NCBI GenBank assembly: GCA_900771955.1
Contig: CAAGPW010000011.1
Coordinates: 1-40,689, forward strand
Source of the DNA: Lachnospiraceae bacterium
GTDB lineage: Bacteria; Bacillota; Clostridia; Lachnospirales; Lachnospiraceae
Direction of reading: 5' to 3'
Length of the DNA: 40,689 nt
Positions within the stretch are counted from its first letter, which is position 1, and each line of letters begins with the position of its first letter. Of the stretch, positions 1-8,754 are shown piece after piece. The notes under the pieces are model-generated. The model was given only the letters and a program-made list of their open reading frames with translations. It ran no database searches and was not told the origin of the DNA. The position numbers and the translations under genes are program-made.

Positions 1-149
1 ATTTCAAAAAAAAGAACGGCTATAAGCGTTCGGTAGAGATTTCAAAGGAATATGACATGTACCGCCAGTATTACTGCGGCTGTGTGTTTTCAAAAAAACA
101 GCGCGATGAGGAGATCGCAGAAAAAAGGAAAGAAAGCGAGGAAAATTAG
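1..149 (+). CDS. queH: Epoxyqueuosine reductase QueH, 3' end only
   Basis: This is the last 48 codons of a gene that begins before the window; the open frame runs from base 3 to the TAG at 147-149. The C-terminus carries MYRQYYCGCVFSKKQ, the closing motif of the QueH (DUF208/COG1636) family, an iron-sulfur enzyme that reduces epoxyqueuosine to queuosine in the last step of the tRNA wobble-base modification in bacteria that lack QueG. The cysteine pair in YCGC is the only part of the conserved cysteine set visible here. The stop lies 1 nt before the argH start, so the two are probably co-transcribed. The identification rests on the tail motif alone. Confidence 0.75.
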   Translation, partial: FKKKNGYKRSVEISKEYDMYRQYYCGCVFSKKQRDEEIAEKRKESEEN

Positions 150-150
150 T

Positions 151-1578
151 ATGGCACAGTTATGGGGAGGACGTTTTACAAAGGAGACCGATCAGTTGGT
201 CTACAATTTCAATGCGTCCATTACATTTGATCAGAAATTTTACAGACAGGACATCGAGGGAAGCATGGCACATGTCTGCATGCTCGAAAAGCAGGGGATA
301 CTGACTGCGCAGGAAAAAGCAGACATTTTAAAGACGTTAAAGGAGATCCTGTCTGAGGTGGAAAGTGGAAAGCTTGAAATCTCAGCAAAATACGAGGATA
401 TCCACAGCTTTGTCGAGGCAAATCTGATCGACCGTCTCGGAGATACCGGAAAGAAACTGCACACCGGCCGGAGCAGAAACGATCAGGTTGCGTTGGACAT
501 GCGTCTTTACACCAGAAAAGAGCTTTTAGAGACCGATGAACTTTTAAAGGAACTCTTAGAGACGATCTTAAAGATCATGGAAGAAAATTTAGATACGATC
601 ATGCCGGGATTTACCCATTTACAGAAGGCACAGCCGATCACGCTGGCACACCATATGGCAGCTTATTTTGAGATGTTTAAGCGCGACAGACAGCGCATGC
701 ATGATATCTATGAGCGTATGAATTACTGTCCGCTCGGAAGCGGTGCGCTTGCGGGAACAACATATCCTCTGGACCGCGAATATACCGCGGAACTGCTTGG
801 ATTTTACGGTCCGACTTTAAACAGCATGGATGGTGTTTCGGACCGTGATTACCTGATCGAGTTTTTATCTGCACTTTCTACGATCATGATGCATTTAAGC
901 CGTTTTTCCGAGGAGATCATCATCTGGAATTCCAACGAATACCAGTTTGTTGAGATCGATGACGCGTACAGCACCGGAAGCAGCATCATGCCACAGAAAA
1001 AAAATCCGGACATTGCAGAACTTGTAAGAGGAAAGACCGGACGTGTCTATGGGGCACTTGTTTCTCTGCTCACCACGATGAAAGGAATTCCTCTTGCATA
1101 CAATAAGGACATGCAGGAAGATAAGGAGCTCTCTTTTGATGCGATGGATACGGCAAAGGGCTGCCTTGCGCTGTTCCGCGGCATGCTCGCCACAATGAAA
1201 TTTAATAAGGACAGAATGCGTGAGAGTGCAAATCACGGTTTTACCAATGCGACTGATGCGGCAGATTATCTGGTAAAGCACGGTGTTCCGTTCCGCGATG
1301 CACATGGGATTGTCGGACGCATTGTTCTGTACTGCCTGGATAAAAAAATACCGATCGATGCGATGAGCCTGGATGAATTAAAGGCGATCAGCCCGGTATT
1401 TGAGGAAGATGTATATGATGCAATTTCCATGGAAACCTGTGTCAATACCAGACTGACAATCGGTGCGCCGGGTGTGGAAGCCATGAAGCAGACAATCGAA
1501 AAAGAGAAGGCATTTCTGGCGGATGACTGGCAGAACACAGTAAGGAAAGACTGGGAGAAGGAACTTCTTGCAAAATAA
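151..1578 (+). CDS. argH: Argininosuccinate lyase
   Basis: The protein cleaves argininosuccinate to arginine and fumarate, the last step of arginine synthesis, in the cytoplasm. I start it at ATG 151 (MAQLWGGRF, 475 aa), because that is the usual family N-terminus and length; the frame stays open upstream to 52 only because it overlaps the end of queH. The fumarase/aspartase superfamily signature GSSIMPQKKNPD is at residues 276-287 and supplies the mobile catalytic serine loop. HTGRSRNDQ, the substrate-binding segment, lies near residue 110. A GAGGA stretch about 8 nt upstream can serve as ribosome site. No terminator is evident after the stop. No argG is in the window, so the rest of the pathway lies elsewhere. 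Confidence 0.97.
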   Translation: MAQLWGGRFTKETDQLVYNFNASITFDQKFYRQDIEGSMAHVCMLEKQGILTAQEKADILKTLKEILSEVESGKLEISAKYEDIHSFVEANLIDRLGDTGKKLHTGRSRNDQVALDMRLYTRKELLETDELLKELLETILKIMEENLDTIMPGFTHLQKAQPITLAHHMAAYFEMFKRDRQRMHDIYERMNYCPLGSGALAGTTYPLDREYTAELLGFYGPTLNSMDGVSDRDYLIEFLSALSTIMMHLSRFSEEIIIWNSNEYQFVEIDDAYSTGSSIMPQKKNPDIAELVRGKTGRVYGALVSLLTTMKGIPLAYNKDMQEDKELSFDAMDTAKGCLALFRGMLATMKFNKDRMRESANHGFTNATDAADYLVKHGVPFRDAHGIVGRIVLYCLDKKIPIDAMSLDELKAISPVFEEDVYDAISMETCVNTRLTIGAPGVEAMKQTIEKEKAFLADDWQNTVRKDWEKELLAK

Positions 1579-1632
1579 ATGATGTATTATTATGCAGAAT
1601 TAACAAATATTTGTATACAAAACACATAAATT

Positions 1633-1661
1633 TTGACTTGTTTTTTTCTTCAAGATGTATT
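1633..1661 (+). promoter_or_regulatory. Likely sigma-A promoter for asd
   Basis: TTGACT (1633-1638), a 17-nt spacer and TGTATT (1656-1661) lie in an AT-rich 170-nt gap about 90 nt upstream of asd. The match is good at -35 and moderate at -10. Confidence 0.45.
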
Positions 1662-1748
1662 AGTATTACTTTAACGCAGACAAGTGTCCGCAACACAAAG
1701 ACACTGAAAACGAAATACGAGAAAGAAAAATAGAGGAGATTAGTAGTA

Positions 1749-2840
1749 ATGAGCGAGAAGTTAAAGGTAGGCATCCTTGGTGGAACTGGTATGGTCGGAC
1801 AGAGATTTATATCTCTTTTGGAGAATCACCCGTGGTTTGAAGTGACAACGATCGCAGCCAGTCCGAGAAGTGCAGGCAAGACATATGAGGAAGCAGTCGG
1901 CGGAAGATGGAAAATGGATACTCCGATGCCGGAAGCAGTAAAGAACATCGTTGTCATGAATGTAAATGAGGTAGAGAAGGTTGCTTCACAGGTAGACTTC
2001 GTATTCTCCGCTGTTGATATGACAAAAGAAGAGATCAAAAAGATCGAGGAAGAGTATGCTAAGACTGAGACACCGGTCGTTTCCAATAACAGTGCACACA
2101 GATGGACACCGGATGTGCCGATGGTTGTACCGGAAATCAATCCGGAGCATATGGATGTGATCAAATACCAGAGAGAGAGACTTGGCACAAAGCGCGGTTT
2201 TGTGGCAGTAAAGCCGAACTGCTCCATTCAGAGCTATGCGCCGGTTCTTACCGCATGGAAAGAATTTGAGCCGTATGAAGTAGTAGCCACCACTTATCAG
2301 GCAATTTCCGGAGCAGGAAAGACCTTTAAGGATTGGCCGGAAATGCTTGGAAATATCATCCCGTATATCGGTGGTGAGGAAGAAAAATCTGAAAAAGAGC
2401 CGCTTCGTATCTGGGGACATATCGATCCGGAAAAGAAAGCAATCGTTCCGGCTGAATCACCGGTCATCACCTGCCAGTGTATCCGTGTTCCGGTATTAAA
2501 CGGACATACCGCAGCTGTATTCGTGAAATTCAAAAAGAATCCGACGAAAGAACAGCTTGTTGCAGCACTTGAAAATTACAGCGGTGTTCCGCAGAAACTC
2601 GGACTTCCGAGTGCACCGAAGCAGTTCATCCGTTATATGGAAGAGGATAACCGTCCTCAGGTTACTTTAGATGTTGATTATGAGCATGGAATGGGAATCA
2701 GTGTTGGACGTCTGAGAGAAGATACTGTTTATGACTGGAAATTCATCGGACTTTCCCATAACACCGTCCGCGGAGCAGCAGGCGGAGCAGTCCTTTGTGC
2801 AGAGCTCTTAAAGGCACAGGGTTACATTACAAAAAAATAG
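1749..2840 (+). CDS. asd: Aspartate-semialdehyde dehydrogenase (archaeal/fungal-type)
   Basis: It reduces aspartyl-4-phosphate to aspartate semialdehyde with NADPH, the branch point to lysine/diaminopimelate, threonine and methionine. The N-terminal Rossmann motif GILGGTGMVGQRF binds the nucleotide. The active-site cysteine is C158 in KPNCSIQ and the catalytic histidine is H253 in NGHTAAV. At 363 aa and with these sequence contexts it fits the archaeal/fungal-like branch of the family, which is common in Clostridia. The start has a GAGGAG ribosome site. It stands alone, with its own promoter and a strong terminator, but its product feeds thrC (31.0 kb) and the methionine used by metK. Confidence 0.95.
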   Translation: MSEKLKVGILGGTGMVGQRFISLLENHPWFEVTTIAASPRSAGKTYEEAVGGRWKMDTPMPEAVKNIVVMNVNEVEKVASQVDFVFSAVDMTKEEIKKIEEEYAKTETPVVSNNSAHRWTPDVPMVVPEINPEHMDVIKYQRERLGTKRGFVAVKPNCSIQSYAPVLTAWKEFEPYEVVATTYQAISGAGKTFKDWPEMLGNIIPYIGGEEEKSEKEPLRIWGHIDPEKKAIVPAESPVITCQCIRVPVLNGHTAAVFVKFKKNPTKEQLVAALENYSGVPQKLGLPSAPKQFIRYMEEDNRPQVTLDVDYEHGMGISVGRLREDTVYDWKFIGLSHNTVRGAAGGAVLCAELLKAQGYITKK

Positions 2841-2849
2841 GTCTTGCGC

Positions 2850-2889
2850 AATCAGTGATTGCCCGGTTTCGGGCAGTTCCCGATTGATT
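2850..2889 (+). other. Small hairpin just after asd
   Basis: TGCCCG (2860-2865) pairs with CGGGCA (2870-2875) across a GTTT loop, and AATCA/TGATT can extend it from 2850 to 2889. There is no T-run, so it is not itself a terminator; it may protect the 3' end of the asd transcript. Confidence 0.35.
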
Positions 2890-2896
2890 TATTAAT

Positions 2897-2967
2897 AAAA
2901 GAGATGCTCTCTTTCGGGTATGCAGGTTTAAAAGGACCTGTGTGTCGGAAAGAGGGCATCTCTTTTT
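2897..2967 (+). terminator. Intrinsic terminator after asd
   Basis: A long stem (AAAAGAGATGCTCTCTTTC against GAAAGAGGGCATCTCTTTT) is followed directly by a T-run. Because the left arm starts with A's it can work in both directions. The remainder of this 411-nt gap (2968-3251) holds a possible small ORF and the metK promoter; I see no SAM riboswitch. Confidence 0.85.
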
Positions 2968-3051
2968 GTTCTACAGGAAAGAACTTATTACGTTAATGCG
3001 GGGAAGTGTGTGAAGCACATTTGGTTCTAATTGTAACGGAAACAAGGAAAA

Positions 3052-3195
3052 ATGCGGCTGACATCGTTTTCACATATGCCAGAAAAAGAGAAGGAAAGCA
3101 TGGGTTTTGAGTGGAAATCACAGGAAAAAAGGCGTGATTTTATTCAGACACTGCAATCGGTTTCACGTTTTGACGTTGTAAATAGTCACCCATAA
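3052..3195 (+). CDS. Possible 47-aa small ORF upstream of metK
   Basis: An ATG at 3052, preceded by AACAAGGAAAA, opens a 47-codon frame (starts MRLTSFSHMPEKEKE) ending at TAA 3193-3195, inside the putative metK -10 region. The product would be charged and lacks a signal peptide or a recognised domain. The codon choice (GAA, AAA, GAG) is not unlike that of genes, but an ORF this short can arise by chance. I do not assign a function; it could also be a decayed gene end. Confidence 0.25.
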   Translation: MRLTSFSHMPEKEKESMGFEWKSQEKRRDFIQTLQSVSRFDVVNSHP

Positions 3196-3198
3196 TTT
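3170..3198 (+). promoter_or_regulatory. Likely promoter of the metK operon
   Basis: TTGACG (3170-3175), a 17-nt spacer and TAATTT (3193-3198) lie 54 nt upstream of the metK start. CATAAT at 3191-3196 is a better hexamer but would leave only a 15-nt spacer. Confidence 0.45.
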
Positions 3199-3251
3199 TA
3201 TAGTTTAGGAAAGTCAGACAACAAATTAAAAAAAGAAAAGGAGTACATATT

Positions 3252-4430
3252 ATGGGAAAATTATTTACATCAGAATCAGTAACAGAAGGGCATCCGGATA
3301 AGATCGCAGATCAGGTTTCCGATGCGATCCTGGATGCACTGTTAAAAGAAGATCCGGATGCACGTGTTGCGGCGGAGACGACAGTGGCGACCGGTCTTGC
3401 ACTGGTCGTTGGAGAAATTTCAACCAGAGCGTATGTAGACATTTCAAAGGTTGTGAGAGACACCATTCGGGAAATCGGTTATGACCGGTCAGCGGGTGGA
3501 TTTGATGCCGATTCGATCGCGGTGCTGACCTCGATCGATGAACAGTCGGCTGATATTGCACTTGGAGTGGATCAGGCCTATGAGTCAAAGCAGGAAGGCG
3601 TAACCGAGGACTTTGGAACCGGAGCGGGAGACCAGGGTATTATTTTCGGGTATGCGACCAATGAAACACCGGAGTATCTGCCGCCTGCGATCTCTTTTGC
3701 GCACCGGCTGACGAGACAGCTCGCAAAGGTCAGAAAAGACGGAACCTTACCGTATTTAAGACCGGATGGAAAGGCACAGGTGACCGTGGAATTTGATGAA
3801 AATGATAAAGTAAAACGCATTGACACGATCGTAGTTTCCACGCAGCACAGTGAGGATGTTACGCAGGAAAGAATCCGGCAGGATGTTTTAAAATATGTGA
3901 TCGGCGCGGTGCTTCCGAAAGAGCTTTTGGATGATAAAACAAAATATTACATAAATCCGACCGGACGTTTTGTGATCGGTGGTCCGCAGGGGGATGCGGG
4001 ACTCACCGGAAGAAAGATCATTGTGGATACCTACGGAGGAACCGGCAGACATGGCGGTGGTGCATTTTCCGGAAAAGATGCGACAAAAGTGGATCGCTCC
4101 GCGGCTTATGCGGCACGCTGGGTGGCAAAAAATCTGGTGGCTGCAGGTGTTGCGGATAAGATCGAGATTGAACTTGCATATGCCATCGGAGTGGCAAAAC
4201 CGGTTTCTGTTGCGGTAGATGCGTTTGGAACCGGAAAGTACACGGATGAACAGATCGCAGCTGTCATTGAAAAGGTTTTTGATTTAAGACCAAAAGCAAT
4301 TATAAGCGAGCTTGGTCTGAAACGTCCGATCTATAAACAGACAGCGGCTTATGGTCATTTTGGAAGGACCGATATCGATCTTCCGTGGGAACGTCTGGAT
4401 AAAGTGGAAGAGATAAAAAAGAATCTGTAA
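3252..4430 (+). CDS. metK: S-adenosylmethionine synthetase
   Basis: The enzyme makes S-adenosylmethionine from methionine and ATP in the cytoplasm. The 392-aa product has the family length. It shows the N-terminal GHPDKIADQ motif (ATP/metal binding), GAGDQGIIFGYA (signature 1) and GGGAFSGKD (signature 2, phosphate loop). AAAAGGAG precedes the start. The stop is only 13 nt from the next start, a radical SAM protein whose ribosome site overlaps the metK end, so the cofactor maker and a probable cofactor user appear to be co-transcribed. No SAM-I type leader (which would show the conserved junction and kink-turn sequence) was recognised in the 5' gap, so metK may be controlled in another way here. 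Confidence 0.97.
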   Translation: MGKLFTSESVTEGHPDKIADQVSDAILDALLKEDPDARVAAETTVATGLALVVGEISTRAYVDISKVVRDTIREIGYDRSAGGFDADSIAVLTSIDEQSADIALGVDQAYESKQEGVTEDFGTGAGDQGIIFGYATNETPEYLPPAISFAHRLTRQLAKVRKDGTLPYLRPDGKAQVTVEFDENDKVKRIDTIVVSTQHSEDVTQERIRQDVLKYVIGAVLPKELLDDKTKYYINPTGRFVIGGPQGDAGLTGRKIIVDTYGGTGRHGGGAFSGKDATKVDRSAAYAARWVAKNLVAAGVADKIEIELAYAIGVAKPVSVAVDAFGTGKYTDEQIAAVIEKVFDLRPKAIISELGLKRPIYKQTAAYGHFGRTDIDLPWERLDKVEEIKKNL

Positions 4431-4443
4431 GGAGGTGAAGGAA

Positions 4444-5694
4444 ATGGCAGTGGAAATAGACAGGGAATGGAGAAAAAAAGAAGAGAATTACTGGGAGATC
4501 ATAAAGAAATATCCAACAGTATCTCCGTTTGTCATCACGCAGATCGACGTGCAGCGCAGAGGCGTCGAGTATACGGATGCGGCACTTGATAAGGTAGATC
4601 CGGGCATACATCAGACCGATCCGTACGGGGAACGTCTGGCACCGGCTTCGCTGCTTTTGCGGGATGGTACCAGCATCATTACACATTTTGTTTTTTCAAC
4701 CGCAAAGAGAACGAGAAACAGCAGAGAACCATATCTGGTGGACGTAGTGGACGACCGGATCGTTCTGGTAGATGATGACCGGATCATAGACGAAGTGATC
4801 TATTGGGAAAAACCGAAATTTTATGATAAAAAAACCAGCTATGGGACACCGATGCAGGATGTGGTGGATGCAAGACCGCAGAGATTTTCGCTTTCAGTGA
4901 ATAAATACTGCCATTTCTGGGACACTCCGGGGCAGGGATGCAAATACTGCGGAATCGGAGCGGCAGGTGCAAGGTACAAAGGGTGTGCCAATGAACAGGT
5001 GAACAGTGAAGAAATAAGGGAGGTTATGCAGGAGATCATAAAGGAAAAGGGGCGCTTTACCGGTGTTGTACTGACCGGAGGAAGTATTTTAAGCGGAGCG
5101 GAGCTCTGCGACGATGAACTGCAGGCATATATTGATGCCCTGCAGGCAGTCGGGACCGCCTTTACGACCAGAAAATTTCCAAGTCAGGTGAACAGTACGG
5201 CGTTGAATGAAAGACAGTTGACCCGACTGTATGAGGAGACGGGACTTACCAGCTATACCACCGATCTTGAGGTGTTTGATGAAACGATCTACAAATGGGT
5301 ATGCCCGGGAAAAGCGGCACACATTCCTTTTGACGAGTGGAAGCGGCGTTTATACAAAGCGGTTGAAATATTTGGAAAAGGGCAGGTGAACACTGGGATT
5401 GTAAGTGGTGTAGAACTCGCAAAACCAAATGGATTTCAGACAGAAGAGGAAGCATTAAAAGCAGATTTTGAACTGGCAGAAGAACTTGCTTCTCATGGAG
5501 TGGGCTTAAAGCATGATGTGTGGAATGTGGTTCCGAATTCTATCTTTTTTAAGCAGACAACACCGTCACTGGATTATTATGTGAAACTGACGAAAGGCTT
5601 TTACGAGATCATGCAAAAGTATGGTATCAGCACGGAAATGGACAATTACCGGAAATGCAGCATGCATGCGAGCATCAATCTGGACAGAATATAG
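4444..5694 (+). CDS. Radical SAM protein with spaced CX9CX2C cluster motif, function unknown
   Basis: The 416-aa protein starts best at ATG 4444, 6 nt after GGAGGTG; an in-frame GTG at 4435 lies within that ribosome site. The probable [4Fe-4S] ligands are C156, C166 and C169 (YCHFWDTPGQGCKYCGIG), a CX9CX2C spacing rather than the classical CX3CX2C. VVLTGGSIL (about residues 205-215) resembles the GGE-type SAM-binding strand of radical SAM barrels. About 150 residues precede the cluster without a domain I recognise. It is the first gene of a tightly packed set (flavin split-barrel protein, SsuA/C/B-like importer) and follows metK at 13 nt. I infer that it acts on, or helps make, the compound handled by that importer. 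The superfamily is reasonably sure, the reaction is not. Confidence 0.75.
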   Translation: MAVEIDREWRKKEENYWEIIKKYPTVSPFVITQIDVQRRGVEYTDAALDKVDPGIHQTDPYGERLAPASLLLRDGTSIITHFVFSTAKRTRNSREPYLVDVVDDRIVLVDDDRIIDEVIYWEKPKFYDKKTSYGTPMQDVVDARPQRFSLSVNKYCHFWDTPGQGCKYCGIGAAGARYKGCANEQVNSEEIREVMQEIIKEKGRFTGVVLTGGSILSGAELCDDELQAYIDALQAVGTAFTTRKFPSQVNSTALNERQLTRLYEETGLTSYTTDLEVFDETIYKWVCPGKAAHIPFDEWKRRLYKAVEIFGKGQVNTGIVSGVELAKPNGFQTEEEALKADFELAEELASHGVGLKHDVWNVVPNSIFFKQTTPSLDYYVKLTKGFYEIMQKYGISTEMDNYRKCSMHASINLDRI

Positions 5695-5705
5695 GAGGCG
5701 GAGTC

Positions 5706-6191
5706 ATGGCATTACATAATATGGAGAAAATAGAAAAACTGATTGGAGAGAAAGAGACCATTGCAGTGATCAGCGCAGTCGGAAAGAACGGAAATCCAAT
5801 CTCACAGGTTGGCAGAAAGCTTGCAATATGGGAAAAGGGAAGAATCGCCTATTATGAATTTCTGGAAAGCTCGCAGATGCAGAAAAATCTTGTATACAGT
5901 ATATGGTTTGACAGGGAAGTTGTCATTAACCTGATCGGGAAAAACGGAGAAAATTACCGTGTGACCGGAAAACCTTATCAGGCACTGATTGCCGGGCATC
6001 AGTTTGAGGAAGCATACATCAATGTGCAAAAGGAGTTTGGAACGGATACAGATCTCTCGACGGTCTGGCTGTTTGATGTGACGGCAGTGGAGGATGATAC
6101 CTATGAAGCGGCGAAAGCGAGAGAGGAAAAGGAGCACCCGTATCTGATGCATATGGATCACATTTACCGGAAGGAGGCTGTTTATGATTAG
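5706..6191 (+). CDS. Pyridoxamine-phosphate-oxidase-like flavin split-barrel protein
   Basis: The 161-aa product begins MALHNMEKIEKL at ATG 5706, 5 nt after AGGAGGCG that overlaps the preceding stop; an in-frame start 17 codons earlier lies inside the radical SAM gene and is less likely. The pattern of strands (TIAVISAVGKNGNPISQVG, then RIAYYEF, then VVINLIGKNGENYRVTG) fits the small FMN-binding split barrel of the PNPOx-like family, whose members bind flavin, F420 or haem and carry out reductions. The C-terminus (HPYLMHMDHIYRKE) is histidine-rich. Its end overlaps the next start by 8 nt. The fold is likely; the cofactor and substrate are unknown. A redox partner role for the radical SAM enzyme is conjecture. 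Confidence 0.6.
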   Translation: MALHNMEKIEKLIGEKETIAVISAVGKNGNPISQVGRKLAIWEKGRIAYYEFLESSQMQKNLVYSIWFDREVVINLIGKNGENYRVTGKPYQALIAGHQFEEAYINVQKEFGTDTDLSTVWLFDVTAVEDDTYEAAKAREEKEHPYLMHMDHIYRKEAVYD

Positions 6192-7185
6192 AGGACGCAA
6201 AAAGCTGGTATCGTTTCTTCTGATAGGAATCGCTCTTTTTGCAATGGCTGCTGGCTGTGGGAAAAAGGCAGCGGATCAGAATGAAATGGAAAAAGAGCCG
6301 GAACAGATCCGGATCATGACACCCGGAAATTATCTTCCTTTTATTATCGCAGATAAAAAAGGATTTTTTAAAGAAGCGTTTGGCGAAGATGCAGACGTGG
6401 AAGTTACCGTTGCTGATTCCGGTTCGGCGATCATGGAAACCATGACATCCGGCGGTGTGGAGTTTGCGGCACTTGGAGATATGCCGGTCATTCAGGCAAA
6501 AGCGAACGGGCTTGATGTAAAAGTGATTTCAAGTCTTTTTCGTTCAACAAACGGTTATCAGTTGATCGCTGCAAAAGATTCCGGAATAAAGAATATCTCC
6601 GACATAAAGGGAAAGAAAGTTGCGGTGATGTCCGGAAGCACCAATCACAAGCTTCTTTTAAAATATCTTGCCGCGGAACATCTGACGGAACAGGATGTGG
6701 ATATCGTTTTTCTGAAAAATAAAGATCAGCTCGCAGCGTTTGTCGGAAATACAGTTGATGCAGCCGTGACACAGGTCCCGACAAGTACGACGATCGAAGC
6801 AAAGACCGGTGCTTATGAGGTGGCGGATGCAAGTGGGTATGATGATATTCTGACGGTGATTGTTGGAGATAATGCATTTATGAAAGATCATCCGGAATAT
6901 ACCGTGGAGTTTTTGCAGGCTGTTTTTGCAGCAACAGACTGGATAGCAGACAATAAGGAGGAAGCAATTTCCATCGTTGCGGAGGAAATGGGGGATACTT
7001 ATGAAAATATAGAATTGTATTACAATACAAGAACGTTTGAATATGAACTTGATGATGGTGTGAAAAATGCGCTGGATGATACCATTTCCTATTTATATGA
7101 ACAGGGCACTATAAAGACCAGACCGGATGTGAATGAGCTTGTGGATGCATCATGGCTGGATGCGTCCGGAAAGGAACAGCAATGA
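6184..7185 (+). CDS. ABC transporter substrate-binding lipoprotein (NitT/TauT/SsuA family)
   Basis: The 333-aa protein has a classical lipoprotein signal: basic MIRGRKK, a hydrophobic stretch, then the lipobox AAGC with C25 as lipid-attached residue, so it sits on the outer face of the membrane. The mature part starts with IRIMTPGNYLPFIIADKKGFF, typical of the NMT1/SsuA-like periplasmic-binding fold used for sulfonates, nitrate, thiamine precursors and related small molecules. AVMSGSTNHKLLLKYL matches the ligand-loop region of that family. The start overlaps the preceding gene by 8 nt, and the stop forms an ATGA overlap with the permease, indicating translational coupling. The substrate cannot be read from sequence. 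Confidence 0.85.
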   Translation: MIRGRKKLVSFLLIGIALFAMAAGCGKKAADQNEMEKEPEQIRIMTPGNYLPFIIADKKGFFKEAFGEDADVEVTVADSGSAIMETMTSGGVEFAALGDMPVIQAKANGLDVKVISSLFRSTNGYQLIAAKDSGIKNISDIKGKKVAVMSGSTNHKLLLKYLAAEHLTEQDVDIVFLKNKDQLAAFVGNTVDAAVTQVPTSTTIEAKTGAYEVADASGYDDILTVIVGDNAFMKDHPEYTVEFLQAVFAATDWIADNKEEAISIVAEEMGDTYENIELYYNTRTFEYELDDGVKNALDDTISYLYEQGTIKTRPDVNELVDASWLDASGKEQQ

Positions 7186-7943
7186 GAAAGCAAAGTATGA
7201 TCGAAAACGGTATTTTTTTTGGCGTACCGCTTGTGCTTCTTCTCCTATGGCAGATCATGGGAGATAACGGAGCGATCAATGCGGCAGTGATGCCAACACC
7301 CACAGGGATTGGAGAAACCTTTAAAGAACTGTTAAAGGACGGAGAACTGGCAGAAAATCTGGGTGCAAGCATACGAAGAGTGCTGATCGGGTTTTGCTTT
7401 GGCACATCGGCCGGGCTTGTCATCGGCATTATCACCGGTCTTTATCCGAAAATTAATAAAGCGGTCGCAGCGGTGTTTGGCATTTTAAGACCGATTCCGA
7501 TGATCGGACTGGTGCCGCTCATGATCCTGTGGTTCGGAATCGGAGAAAAGTCAAAGATTATCGTGATCGCAGTCGGAACCTTCTGGTCAGTACTTATCAA
7601 TACGCAGGAAGGAGTATTTCAGGTGAGCGGCAAACTGATCGAGGTGGCGCAACTTCTGGAAAAGGATAAGATCACGGTCTTAACCAGGATCATCCTGCCG
7701 GCAGCAGTTCCATCCATTTTCACCGGCATCCGGCTCGGCTTTGGAAATGCGTGGAAGTCGGTTGTCGCAGCGGAGATGCTTGCAGCAACAAAAGGCATCG
7801 GTTATATGATCGAATATGCAAGAGAACTGGCACAGCCGGGAAAATTATTTGTGGGGCTGTTGTCCATCGGGGTGATCGGACTTGTCACAGACGCGGTGAT
7901 CCTGACAGTACAGAAGCGCCTGCTCGTCTGGAATGAAAGATGA
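7182..7943 (+). CDS. ABC transporter permease (SsuC/TauC family)
   Basis: The start is taken at ATG 7182, which overlaps the stop of the binding protein (ATGA); an in-frame ATG at 7152 lies inside the upstream gene. The 253-aa product has about six hydrophobic helices. It has the cytoplasmic EAA loop, here EVAQLLEKDKITVLTRIILP followed by AAVPSIFTGIRLGFG, through which the permease docks on the ATPase. Such permeases work as homodimers. It is part of the importer made with the lipoprotein before it and the ATPase after it. Confidence 0.88.
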   Translation: MRKQSMIENGIFFGVPLVLLLLWQIMGDNGAINAAVMPTPTGIGETFKELLKDGELAENLGASIRRVLIGFCFGTSAGLVIGIITGLYPKINKAVAAVFGILRPIPMIGLVPLMILWFGIGEKSKIIVIAVGTFWSVLINTQEGVFQVSGKLIEVAQLLEKDKITVLTRIILPAAVPSIFTGIRLGFGNAWKSVVAAEMLAATKGIGYMIEYARELAQPGKLFVGLLSIGVIGLVTDAVILTVQKRLLVWNER

Positions 7944-7973
7944 TGTAAAAAAAGAAAAAGGATGGCAGGTCAC

Positions 7974-8753
7974 ATGGCAGAAAACGAAAATTTAAAAATT
8001 GATCATGTAAAAAAGATATTTCAGATAAAAGATACTTCATTTGAGGTGCTTACGGACATAAATCTCAAGATCAGGGCAGGAGAATTTATCAGCATCGTAG
8101 GAGCGAGCGGATGCGGAAAAAGTACGCTTGCACGTATGATCGCTGGACTGGAAAAACCGACGGACGGTGAGATCTGGATCGGAGGAAAACAGATTCAGAA
8201 GCCTTCTGTTCATATCGGGATGGTATTTCAGGAAGCAAGGCTGTTTCCGTGGCTTACGGTGGAGAAAAATATCGAATTCGGAATTCATGAGAAGCTTCCG
8301 GCAAAGGAAAAGGAAAAATTAGTCGCAGAACATATTGAACTGGTCGGGCTCAAAAATTTTGAAAAGGCACTGCCGCGGCAGTTGTCCGGAGGCATGCAGC
8401 AGCGGGTCAGCATTGCAAGAGCACTGATCAATCATCCGTCGGTACTTCTGTTAGATGAGCCTTTCGGAGCTTTGGATGCACTTACCAGGATCAATATGCA
8501 AAATGGCGTACTAAAAATATGGGAGCAGGAAAAAACAACGATGATACTCATTACCCATGATATTGATGAGGCGATTTTTTTAAGTGACCGGATCTTTGTT
8601 ATGGGAAAAAATCCGGGAGAGATCAAAAAAGAGATCCGTGTGGAGCTTGCCCGGCCGAGAGGAAGAAACAGCTATGATTTTGTAAACATCCGAAGGGAGA
8701 TTTATCAGGAATTCTTTGAAAATTCAGAGGTTGAAATTGAATATTATCTGTAA
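7974..8753 (+). CDS. ABC transporter ATP-binding protein (SsuB/TauB family)
   Basis: The preferred start is ATG 7974 (MAENENLKIDHV, 259 aa), since ATG 7962 sits directly against the AAAAAGG ribosome site. All nucleotide-binding motifs are present: Walker A GASGCGKST, Q-loop VFQEARLFPW, signature LSGGMQQR, Walker B VLLLDEP and switch histidine in LITHD. The tail IYQEFFENSEVEIEYYL is typical of NitT/TauT-type ATPases. It powers the importer encoded just upstream, separated by 30 nt. A hairpin terminator follows at once, marking the operon end. Confidence 0.9.
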   Translation: MAENENLKIDHVKKIFQIKDTSFEVLTDINLKIRAGEFISIVGASGCGKSTLARMIAGLEKPTDGEIWIGGKQIQKPSVHIGMVFQEARLFPWLTVEKNIEFGIHEKLPAKEKEKLVAEHIELVGLKNFEKALPRQLSGGMQQRVSIARALINHPSVLLLDEPFGALDALTRINMQNGVLKIWEQEKTTMILITHDIDEAIFLSDRIFVMGKNPGEIKKEIRVELARPRGRNSYDFVNIRREIYQEFFENSEVEIEYYL

Positions 8754-8754
8754 G

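Noticed and set aside
895..1305. Long antisense frame inside argH and similar long antisense frames within thrC, leuC, pheS and topB
   Set aside because: They lie wholly inside well-supported genes on the other strand, have no ribosome sites and show no recognisable protein features.
2970..3251. Possible SAM riboswitch before metK
   Set aside because: None of the conserved SAM-I, SAM-II or SMK sequence blocks could be recognised, and no leader terminator lies between the promoter and the start.
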